Of a stretch of 64,000 nucleotides of DNA, positions 27,879-38,176 are shown piece by piece; position 1 is the first letter of the stretch; every line of letters starts with the position of its first letter. Both the position numbers and the translations under genes were made by a program. The notes under the pieces are model-generated. The model saw nothing but the letters and a program-made list of their open reading frames with translations, was not told the origin of the DNA and ran no database searches. The DNA comes from an uncultured Pelagibacteraceae bacterium (GTDB taxonomy: Bacteria; Pseudomonadota; Alphaproteobacteria; Pelagibacterales; Pelagibacteraceae), in the NCBI GenBank assembly GCA_902618565.1, contig CACNAX010000001.1:62001-126000 (forward strand), written 5' to 3'.

Positions 27879-29006
27879 ATGAATAAAATTAAAACCACAC
27901 ATGTTGGAAGTCTGCCAAGATCAAAAAAGCTATCTGAGATGCTATTTAGAAAAGATAAAAATGAATTATTCGATCAAGGAGAACTTGATAAGATAATTGA
28001 AGAAGATGTAAACAAAATTGTAAAAAAACAAATTGATATCGGGATTGACATTATAAGTGATGGTGAAATGTCAAAAATAAGTTACGCCACTTATGTCAAG
28101 GATCGATTACATGGCTTTAGTGGTGAAAGTGTGAGAAGAGCCCCTAAAGACTTAGATGATTTTCCATCATATAAAGAAAAAATTGCAAAATCAGGGGGTA
28201 CGCCTACTTATACAAGACCATGTTGTACTGCTGATCTAAAAATTAAAGATACTAAATCTTTAACTAAAGATATCATTAATTTAAAATCAGCGTTAAAAAA
28301 AAATAACCATCCTCAAGGATTTATTAACTCTGCTTCGCCAGGAGTAATTTCAAATTTCCTTCCAAACAAATTTTATAAAAATGATGATGATTATTTAGAA
28401 GCATTATCAAAAATTATGAAAACTGAATATGATGAAATAACAAAGAATGATTTATTATTGCAAATTGATTGCCCAGATCTTGCGCTAGCAAGACATATGA
28501 CTTTTAAAAATGTATCAGATGAAGAATTTTTAGTAAGAGCTGAAAAACAAATCGAATGTCTTAATGAAGCAATCAAAGATATCGATGCCTCTAAGTTAAG
28601 AATGCATATCTGCTGGGGAAATTATGAAGGACCACATATTCACGATATTGGATTAGAAAAAATATTACCTATTGCTTTAAAAGCAAATATCCAAACTTAT
28701 TTAATCGAGGCATCCAATCCAAGGCATGCTCATGAATGGAAGGTATTTGAGAACATAAAACTTCCTAATGACAAAGTAATAGTTCCTGGTGTAATAGACT
28801 CAACCTCAAACTTTGTAGAGCATGAAGAGTTAGTAAAAAATAGAATAATTCAGTATTCAAAAGTAATTGATAAAAACCAATTAATGGCTGGAAGTGATTG
28901 TGGATTTAGTACTTTTGCTGGCTTTGGAAATGTTGATGAAAATATTGTTTACAAAAAATTTGAATCTTTGGTCGCAGGTGCAGAGCTTGCGTCAAATGCG
29001 ATTTAA
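27879..29006 (+). CDS. MetE C-terminal-like / cobalamin-independent methionine synthase superfamily protein
   Basis: Start refined to MNKIKTTHVGSLPRS; HVGSLPRS, DGEMSK, LQIDCPDLAL, HICWGNYEGPH, AGSDCGFSTFAGFG zinc/substrate motifs. Confidence 0.85.
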   Translation: MNKIKTTHVGSLPRSKKLSEMLFRKDKNELFDQGELDKIIEEDVNKIVKKQIDIGIDIISDGEMSKISYATYVKDRLHGFSGESVRRAPKDLDDFPSYKEKIAKSGGTPTYTRPCCTADLKIKDTKSLTKDIINLKSALKKNNHPQGFINSASPGVISNFLPNKFYKNDDDYLEALSKIMKTEYDEITKNDLLLQIDCPDLALARHMTFKNVSDEEFLVRAEKQIECLNEAIKDIDASKLRMHICWGNYEGPHIHDIGLEKILPIALKANIQTYLIEASNPRHAHEWKVFENIKLPNDKVIVPGVIDSTSNFVEHEELVKNRIIQYSKVIDKNQLMAGSDCGFSTFAGFGNVDENIVYKKFESLVAGAELASNAI

Positions 29007-29079
29007 AAAATACTTTTAAATTCCTTTTGGAATATATATCCTTCTAATCATAAATTTAAATTTAATGAGGGAAACAAAT

Positions 29080-30300
29080 ATGAAAAAAATATTAATTTCT
29101 TTATTGCTTCTTCTTTTTGGAACTTCTGCTTACGCAGATTGTAACATTAAGAGTGGATCAATAAATATTTTAGCTAATGATTTTCCAGCTTTAAGAACTT
29201 TCGTGGAAACGGCTAAAGGATGTAAAGGAAGTGCAGATTTTAAAGTCACACACTCATCTGAGCACAATAAAATTGCTGTGCCAGCTTTAACTGCAAATCC
29301 ATCAGAGTTTTCTGCAAGAATTGCAGCAAATAGCTCTATTGTTCCTTTGATGAACCAAGACTTAATTAGACCACTAGATGATCTTGTTAAGAAATATGGA
29401 AAAGGAATTCAAGATTCTCAATTGATAACAATTGATGGAAAAATAATGGCAGTTGCTTTTATGGCAAATACTCAGCACTTATATTACAGAGAAGATGTTT
29501 TAAAAGAATTGGGTATAGCTGTTCCTAAAACATATGAGGAAGTAGTAGCGGCATCAGAAAAAATAAGAGCATCTGGTAAAATGCAATATCCATACGCAGC
29601 AGCATACAAAGCTGGTTGGAATTTAGCAGAAGAATTCGTTAACATGTATATTGGACATGGAGGAGAATTCTTTAAAGCAGGAACTGCTCAACCAAGCATT
29701 AACAATGCAAAAGGTGTAGCAACATTAAATATGTTAAAAAAATTAGCAGGTTTAAGTAACCCAGATTATTTAACTCACGATAGTGAAGCTATTAAAGTTG
29801 AATGGGAATCTGGAAATGTTGCATTAATGACTCTTTGGGCATCAAGATCAGGAACATTGCTTGATGATGATGGTGATGCAAAAATTACAGCTGCAACTAA
29901 ATTAACTGGACCAGCAACAGTTGCTGGAGGAAACATACCAGCGGCGACTTTATGGTGGGACGGTTTCACATTAGCAAAAAATAGATCTGACGCTGATGCT
30001 GAAGCAACATTTAGAGCTTTGGCACACGCAGCTGCTAACAAAAAGATGGTTGCAGATGCAGCGGATCAAGCTGTTTGGTTAATTGAAGGTTTTAAGCCTG
30101 GACCAAAATCAATTGGAGTTATCGAAGCTGTTAAAATGAAAGCTAAACCATATCCAATGTTACCACAAATGGGTTTAATGCATGGTGCATTAGGAAGTGA
30201 GATTGTTGAATTTTTACAAGGTAAAGAGTCAGCAGAACAAGCTTTAAAAGATGTTGAAGCAGCTTACATGAGTAAAGCAAAAGAACAAGGCTTTCTATAA
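29080..30300 (+). CDS. ABC transporter extracellular solute-binding protein family 1 (sugar type)
   Basis: Signal peptide MKKILISLLLLLFGTSAYA; MAVAFMANTQHLYYREDVLKELGI and LWWDGFTLAKNRSDADAEATFRALAHA. Confidence 0.88.
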   Translation: MKKILISLLLLLFGTSAYADCNIKSGSINILANDFPALRTFVETAKGCKGSADFKVTHSSEHNKIAVPALTANPSEFSARIAANSSIVPLMNQDLIRPLDDLVKKYGKGIQDSQLITIDGKIMAVAFMANTQHLYYREDVLKELGIAVPKTYEEVVAASEKIRASGKMQYPYAAAYKAGWNLAEEFVNMYIGHGGEFFKAGTAQPSINNAKGVATLNMLKKLAGLSNPDYLTHDSEAIKVEWESGNVALMTLWASRSGTLLDDDGDAKITAATKLTGPATVAGGNIPAATLWWDGFTLAKNRSDADAEATFRALAHAAANKKMVADAADQAVWLIEGFKPGPKSIGVIEAVKMKAKPYPMLPQMGLMHGALGSEIVEFLQGKESAEQALKDVEAAYMSKAKEQGFL

Positions 30301-30310
30301 TCAATAAATT

Positions 30311-30338
30311 TTAAGTGGGGATTAAAATCCCCACTTAT
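30311..30338 (+). terminator. intra-operon hairpin between binding protein and permease
   Basis: AAGTGGGGAT-taaa-ATCCCCACTT. Confidence 0.75.
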
Positions 30339-30345
30339 TACATTA

Positions 30346-31374
30346 ATGCCTAATAAAACTTTTTTTTGGTTTTTCTTGCCAACTGGATTGGCAATGATTT
30401 TATTTATAGGTCTTCCTATCATTTCAACAGGGATACAATCATTTTATGCGCAGCACGACCAAGTTGTTAAGGAAGTAAAAAAATGTGATCCTTTTGGATG
30501 TACAGTTTCAATAGTTGTTGACCAAGAAAAAACCTCTAAAATTCGAGAAGAAAAGCCTTTAGGAAAATTCAATGGATTTGGGACTTATGTAGATAGAAAT
30601 CATCTTGCAATAAAAGAAATTGGAAAATTTTGGGACGAAACAAATAGTTTTGGGGAATTTGTAGATCAAGTTACCAACCTCCCCTTTTACAAGGCTCTAA
30701 TTTTTACTTTAACTTATTGCTTATTTGTAACGCCTAACGTCTTACTTTTGGGTTTTATAATTGCTTTAAGTCTTAATGCAGTAACTAGAAGAATTAGAGG
30801 ACCATTAATATTTGGAACCATATTGCCGATGATTGTTACTCCATTGGTAGGTTCTTTAGTTTTATTTTGGATGATAGATGCAGAAGGAATTATTGGCGCG
30901 AATTTGCAAATGTTAATGGATGACCCTTATTTATCGTTAAAATCCTCAAAAACTCTTACTTGGATAACTATAATAATATATGGAATTTGGCACCATTCAC
31001 CATTTGCTTTTGTAGTATTTTATGCAGCTTTACAAACTGTTCCCCAAGAACCTGTTGAAGCAGCTATTATTGATGGAGCATCAAGATGGCAGAGAGTAAG
31101 ACATATTGTTTTGCCTCATATTTATCCCGTAGTTACATTTGTTGCTCTTATTTCATTGATGGATAATTTTAGAGTTTTTGAGCCTATAATTGGTTTCAGT
31201 GCTGAAGGAAGCGCTCAGTCTTTGTCTTGGTTGATTTATGACAACCTGGTAAATGAGGAAGTAATATTATTTGGTTCAGCCGCTGCCACTTCAATGATGA
31301 CAATTGTTGGGATAGCGATACTTTTAGCACCAGTTTTAATAAGAACTTGGAAAGAATTTAGGACAGCGAGATAA
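30346..31374 (+). CDS. sugar ABC transporter permease (MalF/UgpA-like)
   Basis: 342 aa; EAAIIDGASRWQRVRHIVLPHIYPVVTFV EAA loop; periplasmic insert containing CDPFGC. Confidence 0.88.
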   Translation: MPNKTFFWFFLPTGLAMILFIGLPIISTGIQSFYAQHDQVVKEVKKCDPFGCTVSIVVDQEKTSKIREEKPLGKFNGFGTYVDRNHLAIKEIGKFWDETNSFGEFVDQVTNLPFYKALIFTLTYCLFVTPNVLLLGFIIALSLNAVTRRIRGPLIFGTILPMIVTPLVGSLVLFWMIDAEGIIGANLQMLMDDPYLSLKSSKTLTWITIIIYGIWHHSPFAFVVFYAALQTVPQEPVEAAIIDGASRWQRVRHIVLPHIYPVVTFVALISLMDNFRVFEPIIGFSAEGSAQSLSWLIYDNLVNEEVILFGSAAATSMMTIVGIAILLAPVLIRTWKEFRTAR

Positions 31375-32256
31375 ATGGAATACGGACTTGATAAAAGATC
31401 GAATGCTTTAAAAATTTTTAATACAACCTTTATAATAGTTTGGTTGTTGGTTGCATGCTTTCCCTTTATTTGGACTTTCTGGGGGTCATTTAAAGTTAGA
31501 GCTGACTTTTTTTCAAGAGCTGACTGGTGGTATGCTATTACAGCATTCAATACGTTGCTAGAAACTGGAGGAAAGTTTACAACAGATGCTTATAGTCAAG
31601 CATGGACTGAGGGAGAGTTTTGGAAAGCATCTAGGAATACAGTTATAGTTACATTTTTTGTTGTAACCATTTCTCTGTTCCTCGGGACCTTAGGAGCTTA
31701 CGCTTTATCTAGGTCTACAAGAAATTATGCATTTTGGATTTTAATTGCAGCATTAATTTTTAGAGCAATGCCGCATATTACATTAGTCTCTGGTTATTTA
31801 TTTCCGTTTTTTCAATTACAAATTTGGGGAATACTACCGACGACCATCGTTGTTCTTGTTGCAATAAATCAACCATTTACTTTGTGGTTATTGTATTCAT
31901 TTTTTAAAACTGTTCCTAAAGAACTTGATGAAAGTGCTTTAATTGATGGCTGCTCTTATTTTCAAGCATTTAGACATATCATTATGCCAGTTATGTGGCC
32001 TGGAGTAATAACTGCTGGATTATTTAGTTTAATGCTTGCGTATAATGATTTTACAGTGACAGCTCTTTTATTAAATCAGGAAAATCATACTATGGTACCC
32101 AAAATCCAAAGTTATCTTGGAACAAATCAACATGAAGGTAATTTGATGTGGGCTGTTTCTGCAGTTGTTTCGGCTACTGCTCCTTTATTTATGTTAGTTA
32201 TGTTTTTCCAAAGACAAGTAATCAGTGGATTAACAGCTGGTGCTGTGAAAGGATAA
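31375..32256 (+). CDS. sugar ABC transporter permease (MalG/UgpE-like)
   Basis: 293 aa; ELDESALIDGCSYFQAFRHIIMPVMWPGVITAG EAA loop. Confidence 0.88.
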   Translation: MEYGLDKRSNALKIFNTTFIIVWLLVACFPFIWTFWGSFKVRADFFSRADWWYAITAFNTLLETGGKFTTDAYSQAWTEGEFWKASRNTVIVTFFVVTISLFLGTLGAYALSRSTRNYAFWILIAALIFRAMPHITLVSGYLFPFFQLQIWGILPTTIVVLVAINQPFTLWLLYSFFKTVPKELDESALIDGCSYFQAFRHIIMPVMWPGVITAGLFSLMLAYNDFTVTALLLNQENHTMVPKIQSYLGTNQHEGNLMWAVSAVVSATAPLFMLVMFFQRQVISGLTAGAVKG

Positions 32257-32915
32257 TGAGTTACAAAGCTGTTTTATTTGGTTCAATTGGAACTTTAGCT
32301 GAAACATCAGATCTTCAAAGAGATGCATTTAATGAAGCGTTTAAAATAAGTGGATTAGACTGGTTCTGGGATGAAGATATATACAGAAAACTATTGTCAA
32401 AATCAGGTGGAACTTCAAGAATTAATGATTACGCAAAAGATACTAGTATTGAAATAGATGGAAAAAAAATAAGAAATTTAAAAACCAAAATTTTTAATGA
32501 ATATTTAAACAAACACAAAGTTGAGCCTAGAGACGGTGTAAAAGAAATAATTCAATTTTGCAAAAAGAACAAAATAAAAATTGGACTTGCTAGCTCAACA
32601 ACGAGTAACAATATCAATTCTATTTTTAACTCGTTAAGAGGAAGAATTGAAAAGAAAGATTTTGATTTTATCGGCAATAATGAATTCATATTAAGAGAAA
32701 AACCATATCCCGATATTTATAATTATGCTTTAAAATACTTGAATATTAACTCAGACGAATGTGTGGCAATTGAAGATACAGAAGAAAGTTTAAATTCTGC
32801 TTTAAGTGCAGACATAAAATGTGTTGCATTTCCTGGAAAATATCACACTCAATACGGATTTGATGGGAACCATTTAAAGGTTAATAAATTATCAAAAAAA
32901 ATCTTTAATAAATAA
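32256..32915 (+). CDS. HAD superfamily hydrolase (beta-phosphoglucomutase/phosphatase-like)
   Basis: Start refined to MSYKAVLFGSIGTLAETSD (ATG overlaps permease TAA); CVAIEDTEESLNSALSADIKCVAFPGKYH. Confidence 0.8.
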   Translation: MSYKAVLFGSIGTLAETSDLQRDAFNEAFKISGLDWFWDEDIYRKLLSKSGGTSRINDYAKDTSIEIDGKKIRNLKTKIFNEYLNKHKVEPRDGVKEIIQFCKKNKIKIGLASSTTSNNINSIFNSLRGRIEKKDFDFIGNNEFILREKPYPDIYNYALKYLNINSDECVAIEDTEESLNSALSADIKCVAFPGKYHTQYGFDGNHLKVNKLSKKIFNK

Positions 32916-33519
32916 TATCTCTAATAATGTAAAAAACTATACCTGACATAAATATTATAATAAAAATATTTATGTATTTCCAAAAGCTTCTATTATTTAA
33001 TTTGTTTGAAAAAATCTTAGATAAGTATCCTAAAGAAAAGAAAAATAAAAAAGAAGCTATAGAAGCGCCTATTCCAAAGTAAATTTTGTTTTCAATATTA
33101 AAGGATTTTGAGAAATTTCCTAAAAAAAATACTGTATCAGAATATACGTGAGGATTTAAATATGTAAAACCTAAGGTCTTAATAAAGATATCAAATGAGC
33201 TCTGTGCTATGACATTATTTTTAAATTCTAAAGATCTAAATTTAAATATTTCTTTAATTTTTCCATAAATAAAAAAAGATAAAAAAATAATTAAAAGGAT
33301 ATTTAAAATCAGCTCCACTACATTATTATAATAATAAGAAAAATAATTAAATAAAAAGATACCTAAAAAAATTAAAATCAAATCAGATAATGCACAGACT
33401 AAGCAAACTAAAAATATATATTGTTTCTTTAGTCCTTGCTCTATTACAAAAACATTTTGTGGTCCTATTGCAAAAATTAATGTTAAGCCCGTCAAAAAAC
33501 CTAAAAAAATAAAAGACAT
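32905..33519 (-). CDS. LysE/ArgO family amino acid exporter
   Basis: 204 aa; GFLTGLTLIFAIGPQNVFVIEQGLKKQY, TYLNPHVYSDTVFFLGNFS. Confidence 0.8.
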   Translation of the reverse strand: MSFIFLGFLTGLTLIFAIGPQNVFVIEQGLKKQYIFLVCLVCALSDLILIFLGIFLFNYFSYYYNNVVELILNILLIIFLSFFIYGKIKEIFKFRSLEFKNNVIAQSSFDIFIKTLGFTYLNPHVYSDTVFFLGNFSKSFNIENKIYFGIGASIASFLFFFSLGYLSKIFSNKLNNRSFWKYINIFIIIFMSGIVFYIIRDIIY

Positions 33520-33521
33520 GT

Positions 33522-34691
33522 TTAAGAAACTGATTTTTTATCAGCCATAAAACTTACTAAAATAATTAATACTAAAAAAGGTATGCAAATAAGATTCATC
33601 ATTTTCCATCCAATAGAATTTAGTAAAATTCCAGCAGATAAACTGGCCAAAGCCATAGTTGAAAAAACAATTAAGTCATTTATCCCTTGCACTTTAAATT
33701 TTTCTTCTTTGTTATAAGTCAAAACCACTAAGCTAGTGCCTGATATAAATAAAAAATTCCAACCGAGGCCTAAAAAAATTAATGAGATCATATAATTGAG
33801 ATATGTCTGTTCAAATAAACTTAAAAGAACTGTAATAAAAAAAAATAAAACTCCACCATAAATTATTGTACTGTGTCCATATTTTTTTATTAAATTACCT
33901 GTTACTAGCGAAGGTAAAAACATTGCAACCACATGAAATTGTAATACTAAGCCAGTTTCTTTTAAGCTCATATTTTCCATAACATGCATACTTAAAGGAG
34001 TTGCTGTCATTAAAAATGACATTATTGCATAAGCAAAAGCAGCTGCAGTAATTGCTTGTAAAAATCTTGGTTGTAATACAATATATTTTAGATTTCTTAT
34101 ATTCCCTTCCTTTAGACTATCCTCTTGAATATTTTCTACATTTTTAAAAAAAAATAAAAAAACTCCAGGCATGAAAGATAGGAAAGATAACAAAAGATAA
34201 GAACCAACATACAATTGATCTTGAATTAAATCTTTAGTGTAATTTGCAAGACTTATGCCTAAAAATGCTGAAACAATCCCTGCCAATAGAAGAGTAGAAA
34301 TTGCTTTTGGTATTTTGTCTTTTTCAACACTTTCAGCTGCTGCAAATCTATATTGATGATTAAATGCAGCTCCCATTCCAAGAATTAAGCAAGATAAACA
34401 AAATAAATTAAAACTTTTCTGACTGATTGCAAAAGCAGCAAGTAGTGCAGAACATGAACTTCCTATAGCCGCAAATACAAAACCATTTCTCCTTCCAATT
34501 TTACTCATAATATTTGCCGCTAAAACAGTAAAGCTTGCTGTTCCAACTACGAATAAAGCGGTTGGTAAAGTTGATAAAGACTGATTTGAGCTAATTTGAG
34601 AACCAACTATTCCGCTAAGAAATACTGTTATTGTTGCTGTGGTAAAACCAAATATCTGACTTAACGTAAGTAAGGATAAATTTCTGTTCAT
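33522..34691 (-). CDS. MFS transporter
   Basis: 389 aa, 12-TM pattern; GRRNGF and LGLGWNFLFISGTSLV. Confidence 0.8.
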   Translation of the reverse strand: MNRNLSLLTLSQIFGFTTATITVFLSGIVGSQISSNQSLSTLPTALFVVGTASFTVLAANIMSKIGRRNGFVFAAIGSSCSALLAAFAISQKSFNLFCLSCLILGMGAAFNHQYRFAAAESVEKDKIPKAISTLLLAGIVSAFLGISLANYTKDLIQDQLYVGSYLLLSFLSFMPGVFLFFFKNVENIQEDSLKEGNIRNLKYIVLQPRFLQAITAAAFAYAIMSFLMTATPLSMHVMENMSLKETGLVLQFHVVAMFLPSLVTGNLIKKYGHSTIIYGGVLFFFITVLLSLFEQTYLNYMISLIFLGLGWNFLFISGTSLVVLTYNKEEKFKVQGINDLIVFSTMALASLSAGILLNSIGWKMMNLICIPFLVLIILVSFMADKKSVS

Positions 34692-34774
34692 ATTTAGCGA
34701 TAATATATTTCTGCTGTTATTTAAATATCTATATAGATGTTTTGAATTTTAATATAGAAGATATTATTTAAATT

Positions 34775-35476
34775 ATGATTGGAATATTAGGTGGCATGGG
34801 AACTCAAGCGGGCTTAGACTTTTGTGATAAGCTTGCAAAATTAAACAGAGGAAAATTAGATCAAAAATATCCGATGTTTGTCCTCTATAATAAATCAAAT
34901 ACACCACGAAGAGCAGAGAATTTAAAGCAATACAAAAATGTTTTAAAAGAATTAATTGCTGGTTGTCGAATGCTGGAAAAAAATAAATGCAAGTTTATTG
35001 TAATGCCTTGTAACACAGCACATTACTGGCATGAAGATATTCAAAAAAAAATATCAGTGCCATTTCTTAGTATGCCAAAAGAGGTATATTTAAACACAAA
35101 AAAAAAATTTAAGAAAAATTCAACTATAGGATTATTATGTACTGAAGCTACTTTAGACACAAAAATCTACCATAAGTATTTTGAAAAAAATTATAATTTG
35201 ATAAGTCCGAGTGAAAGGTTACAAAAGAGTTCAGTAAATACTGCAATTAAATATGTGAAAAAAGGTAAAGTAAAAGATGCTGAAAAAGCTTTAAGACCAG
35301 CAGTTAAATTTTTAATGAAAAAAAAATGTAAAAAAATAATTCTTGGTTGTACAGAACTACCAATAGCTATTTTTTCATACAAATCTTTTAAAAAAGCAAA
35401 AGATTCAAAATTATTTATAGACCCAAATCTTTTGTTAGCTCAAGTTTGCATGAAAAAATACAAAAATTTAAAGTAA
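34775..35476 (+). CDS. aspartate/glutamate racemase family protein
   Basis: 233 aa; MIGILGGMGTQAGLDF, MPCNTAHYWHEDI, ILGCTELPI. Confidence 0.88.
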   Translation: MIGILGGMGTQAGLDFCDKLAKLNRGKLDQKYPMFVLYNKSNTPRRAENLKQYKNVLKELIAGCRMLEKNKCKFIVMPCNTAHYWHEDIQKKISVPFLSMPKEVYLNTKKKFKKNSTIGLLCTEATLDTKIYHKYFEKNYNLISPSERLQKSSVNTAIKYVKKGKVKDAEKALRPAVKFLMKKKCKKIILGCTELPIAIFSYKSFKKAKDSKLFIDPNLLLAQVCMKKYKNLK

Positions 35477-35478
35477 AT

Positions 35479-36132
35479 TCAATTTTTTTTATTACAAATA
35501 AAATATAATTTTCTTGGAAATGATCCTTCTTCAAAATACTCAATATTTAAGTTTTTAAATCCATTTGTTAAATTCAGTATTTTATCTTTAGAAAAAAAAT
35601 GAATAATAAAACCATCTATTTCGTATAGATCTTCTCCTCTATGAATTCCTTTTTTATAGTCTCCATCATCAGTATTTCTGACTGTGTAAATATTTAATCC
35701 TCCAGGTTTTAAAATTCTATGAATTTCGCTATTAAGTTTGTCCAAATCTTTCTGGGTTAAAGCCATGCAATAAAGCATATGTGAATAACAAGCGTCAACT
35801 GAATTAGTTTCAAATGGCAAGTCTTCTCTTATGTCAAATTTTAATGTTGAAATTGAAGATGTTAAATTTTCTTTTTTTATTTTTTCATTGATAATTTTAA
35901 TTCCATTTTCACTATAGTCTAATGCTGTCACATTTATCGAATTCTTTCCAAAGTAAATGCTATCTCTTCCTAGACCTGCTCCTAGCTCAACAATTTTAGA
36001 ATAATTATTTTCTTTGAAAATATTTAAAGCTTTTTTTGCAGGTAAACTTGGTTCTAAACCAAACATCTCAGGCTTATTTGAGAAATTAGTTTCCCAATGC
36101 TGAGATTGTCGGTTTAAAATATTTTTATCCAA
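35479..36132 (-). CDS. class I SAM-dependent methyltransferase
   Basis: 217 aa; KIVELGAGLGRDSIYFG, IHRILKPGGLNIYTVRNT. Confidence 0.85.
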   Translation of the reverse strand: MDKNILNRQSQHWETNFSNKPEMFGLEPSLPAKKALNIFKENNYSKIVELGAGLGRDSIYFGKNSINVTALDYSENGIKIINEKIKKENLTSSISTLKFDIREDLPFETNSVDACYSHMLYCMALTQKDLDKLNSEIHRILKPGGLNIYTVRNTDDGDYKKGIHRGEDLYEIDGFIIHFFSKDKILNLTNGFKNLNIEYFEEGSFPRKLYFICNKKN

Positions 36133-36133
36133 T

Positions 36134-36793
36134 TTACTTAGAAGGATCTGGAACCTTTCTTAGATAAGGTTTTACAGTTTCCCATCCATCTGGATATATT
36201 TTTTTAGCTTCGTCATCTTTAATCGCTGGCAAAATAACAACATCCTCTCCCTTTTTCCAATTAGCAGGAGTAGCTACTTTATGTTTAGCTGTTAGCTGCA
36301 TAGAGTCTATTGCACGCAAAATCTCTAAAAAGTTTCTTCCAGTTGCCATAGGATATGTAAGATATAATCCAATTCTCTTATCAGGTCTGATTACAAAAAT
36401 AGTTCTTACAGTTTCATTATCAACTGCAGTTCTACCCATTGAGGTTGTTCCAGCATCTGCTTCCAACATATTAAACAATTTTGCTACTTTTAAATCTTCA
36501 TCAGCAATAATTGGATAATTTGGTTTTGTACCAGATACATCTTTAATATCATCTAACCATTTTTTATGATCCTCTATTCCATCAACACTTAAACCAATCA
36601 CTTTTACATTTCTTTTATCAAATTCATCTTTCATTAATCCTAAAGCACCAAGTTCTGTAGTACAAACTGGTGTAAAATCTTTAGGGTGTGAAAAAATAAC
36701 TCCCCAACTATCACCTAACCATTCGTGAAAAGAAATATCTCCTTCAGTTGTTTTAGCTTGAAAATCAGGACACATACTATTTATTTTTAACAT
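36134..36793 (-). CDS. 1-Cys-type peroxiredoxin (Prx6/AhpC-TSA)
   Basis: 219 aa; SHPKDFTPVCTTELG, FVIRPDKRIGLYLTYPMATGRNF. Confidence 0.92.
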   Translation of the reverse strand: MLKINSMCPDFQAKTTEGDISFHEWLGDSWGVIFSHPKDFTPVCTTELGALGLMKDEFDKRNVKVIGLSVDGIEDHKKWLDDIKDVSGTKPNYPIIADEDLKVAKLFNMLEADAGTTSMGRTAVDNETVRTIFVIRPDKRIGLYLTYPMATGRNFLEILRAIDSMQLTAKHKVATPANWKKGEDVVILPAIKDDEAKKIYPDGWETVKPYLRKVPDPSK

Positions 36794-36867
36794 TGTCTCC
36801 TCCTTATAAAAAAAATATTATATGAAAGATTGTTTTACTAAGCAAACTTTTATAAAGTTAAGTATTT

Positions 36868-37563
36868 ATGATATTTGAACAACTTTTCGATCAAAAATCT
36901 TCTACATACACTTATATAATTGCAAGTGGTGAAGGTAGAGAAGCATTAATAATTGATCCAGTCATTGAACATTCTGATGAGTATTCAACTATATTAAATA
37001 ATTTAGATCTTAAACTTGTAAAAGTAATTGATACTCACATTCATGCTGATCACATCTCAGCATTAAATGAATTAAATAAAAGAACAAACTGTATAAGAGT
37101 TATGGGAGAAAAATCTAAATCAGAAGTGATAGATCTAAGAATTAAAGATGGTGAAAAAATTAAAGTTGAAGAAGTTGAACTTCAAGCAATTTATACTCCT
37201 GGTCATACTGACTGCTCTTATAGTTTTTTGATGAATGATAGAGTTTTTACTGGAGATACACTTTTAATAAATGGAAGTGGTAGAACAGATTTTCAAAATG
37301 GTAATGCTTACGATGCTTATGATTCTATATTTAATAAATTATTAAAATTACCCGAAAAAACTCTCGTATTTCCAGCTCATGATTATAATGGCAAGAAATT
37401 TTCCACTATTGAAAATGAAAAAAATAATAATCCAAGATTACAAGTAAGCTCAAAGGAAGAATATGCGGACATAATGAATAATCTAAATCTTGCAAATCCA
37501 AAAATGATGGATGTCGCAGTACCTGCTAATGTAAAAGGGCTTACTTTAGACAATATTAATTAA
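36868..37563 (+). CDS. MBL-fold persulfide dioxygenase (ETHE1-like)
   Basis: 231 aa; DTHIHADHISAL, YTPGHTDCSYSFLMNDRVFTGDTLLINGSGRTDFQ, FPAHDYNG. Confidence 0.88.
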   Translation: MIFEQLFDQKSSTYTYIIASGEGREALIIDPVIEHSDEYSTILNNLDLKLVKVIDTHIHADHISALNELNKRTNCIRVMGEKSKSEVIDLRIKDGEKIKVEEVELQAIYTPGHTDCSYSFLMNDRVFTGDTLLINGSGRTDFQNGNAYDAYDSIFNKLLKLPEKTLVFPAHDYNGKKFSTIENEKNNNPRLQVSSKEEYADIMNNLNLANPKMMDVAVPANVKGLTLDNIN

Positions 37564-37600
37564 CTTTAAATTCCAACATTAATAACTATATAGGCAGTCT

Positions 37601-38176
37601 ATGAATGACTATTTGCAATCAATTATTGATAGGGATCCAGCAGCAAGATCTAAGTTAAGTGTAATATTAACGTACCCTGGCGTTAAGGCTGTATTTTTTC
37701 ACAGAATTGCAAATTTTTTTGCTACTGCAAAATTTGATCTTATCGCAAGAATAATTTCTCAATTTTCGAGATTTTTAACTGGTATTGAAATTCATCCAAG
37801 AGCTAAGGTAGGTAAAAATTTATTTATTGATCACGGTATGGGCGTTGTTATAGGTGAAACTTCTGACATTGCAGATAACGTAACAATTTATCATATGGTT
37901 ACTTTAGGTGGAATATCTCCAAGCATAAATTCCAATGATCAAAGAGAAATTAAAAGACACCCTACTCTTCATGATAATGTAGTCGTTGGTTCGGGTGCAC
38001 AGATTTTGGGGCCTGTAGTTGTAGGGAAAAATGCAAGAATTGGAGCTAATGCAGTTGTAACAAAAAATGTTCCTGAAAATGCTGTTATGGTAGGAATACC
38101 TGCTAAGAATGTTGGAACAGCAACTGAAGAATTTAAACCTTATGCTGTTACAAATGGTAATGAGGAAAAAGAATAA
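37601..38176 (+). CDS. cysE: serine O-acetyltransferase
   Basis: 191 aa; left-handed beta-helix; [43 protein letters not shown]. Confidence 0.93.
   Translation: MNDYLQSIIDRDPAARSKLSVILTYPGVKAVFFHRIANFFATAKFDLIARIISQFSRFLTGIEIHPRAKVGKNLFIDHGMGVVIGETSDIADNVTIYHMVTLGGISPSINSNDQREIKRHPTLHDNVVVGSGAQILGPVVVGKNARIGANAVVTKNVPENAVMVGIPAKNVGTATEEFKPYAVTNGNEEKE

Noticed and set aside
34700-34774. Short AT-rich inverted repeats (AATATCT...AGATATT, TCTATATAGA) upstream of the racemase gene
   Set aside because: Expected by chance at this AT content; no supporting context.
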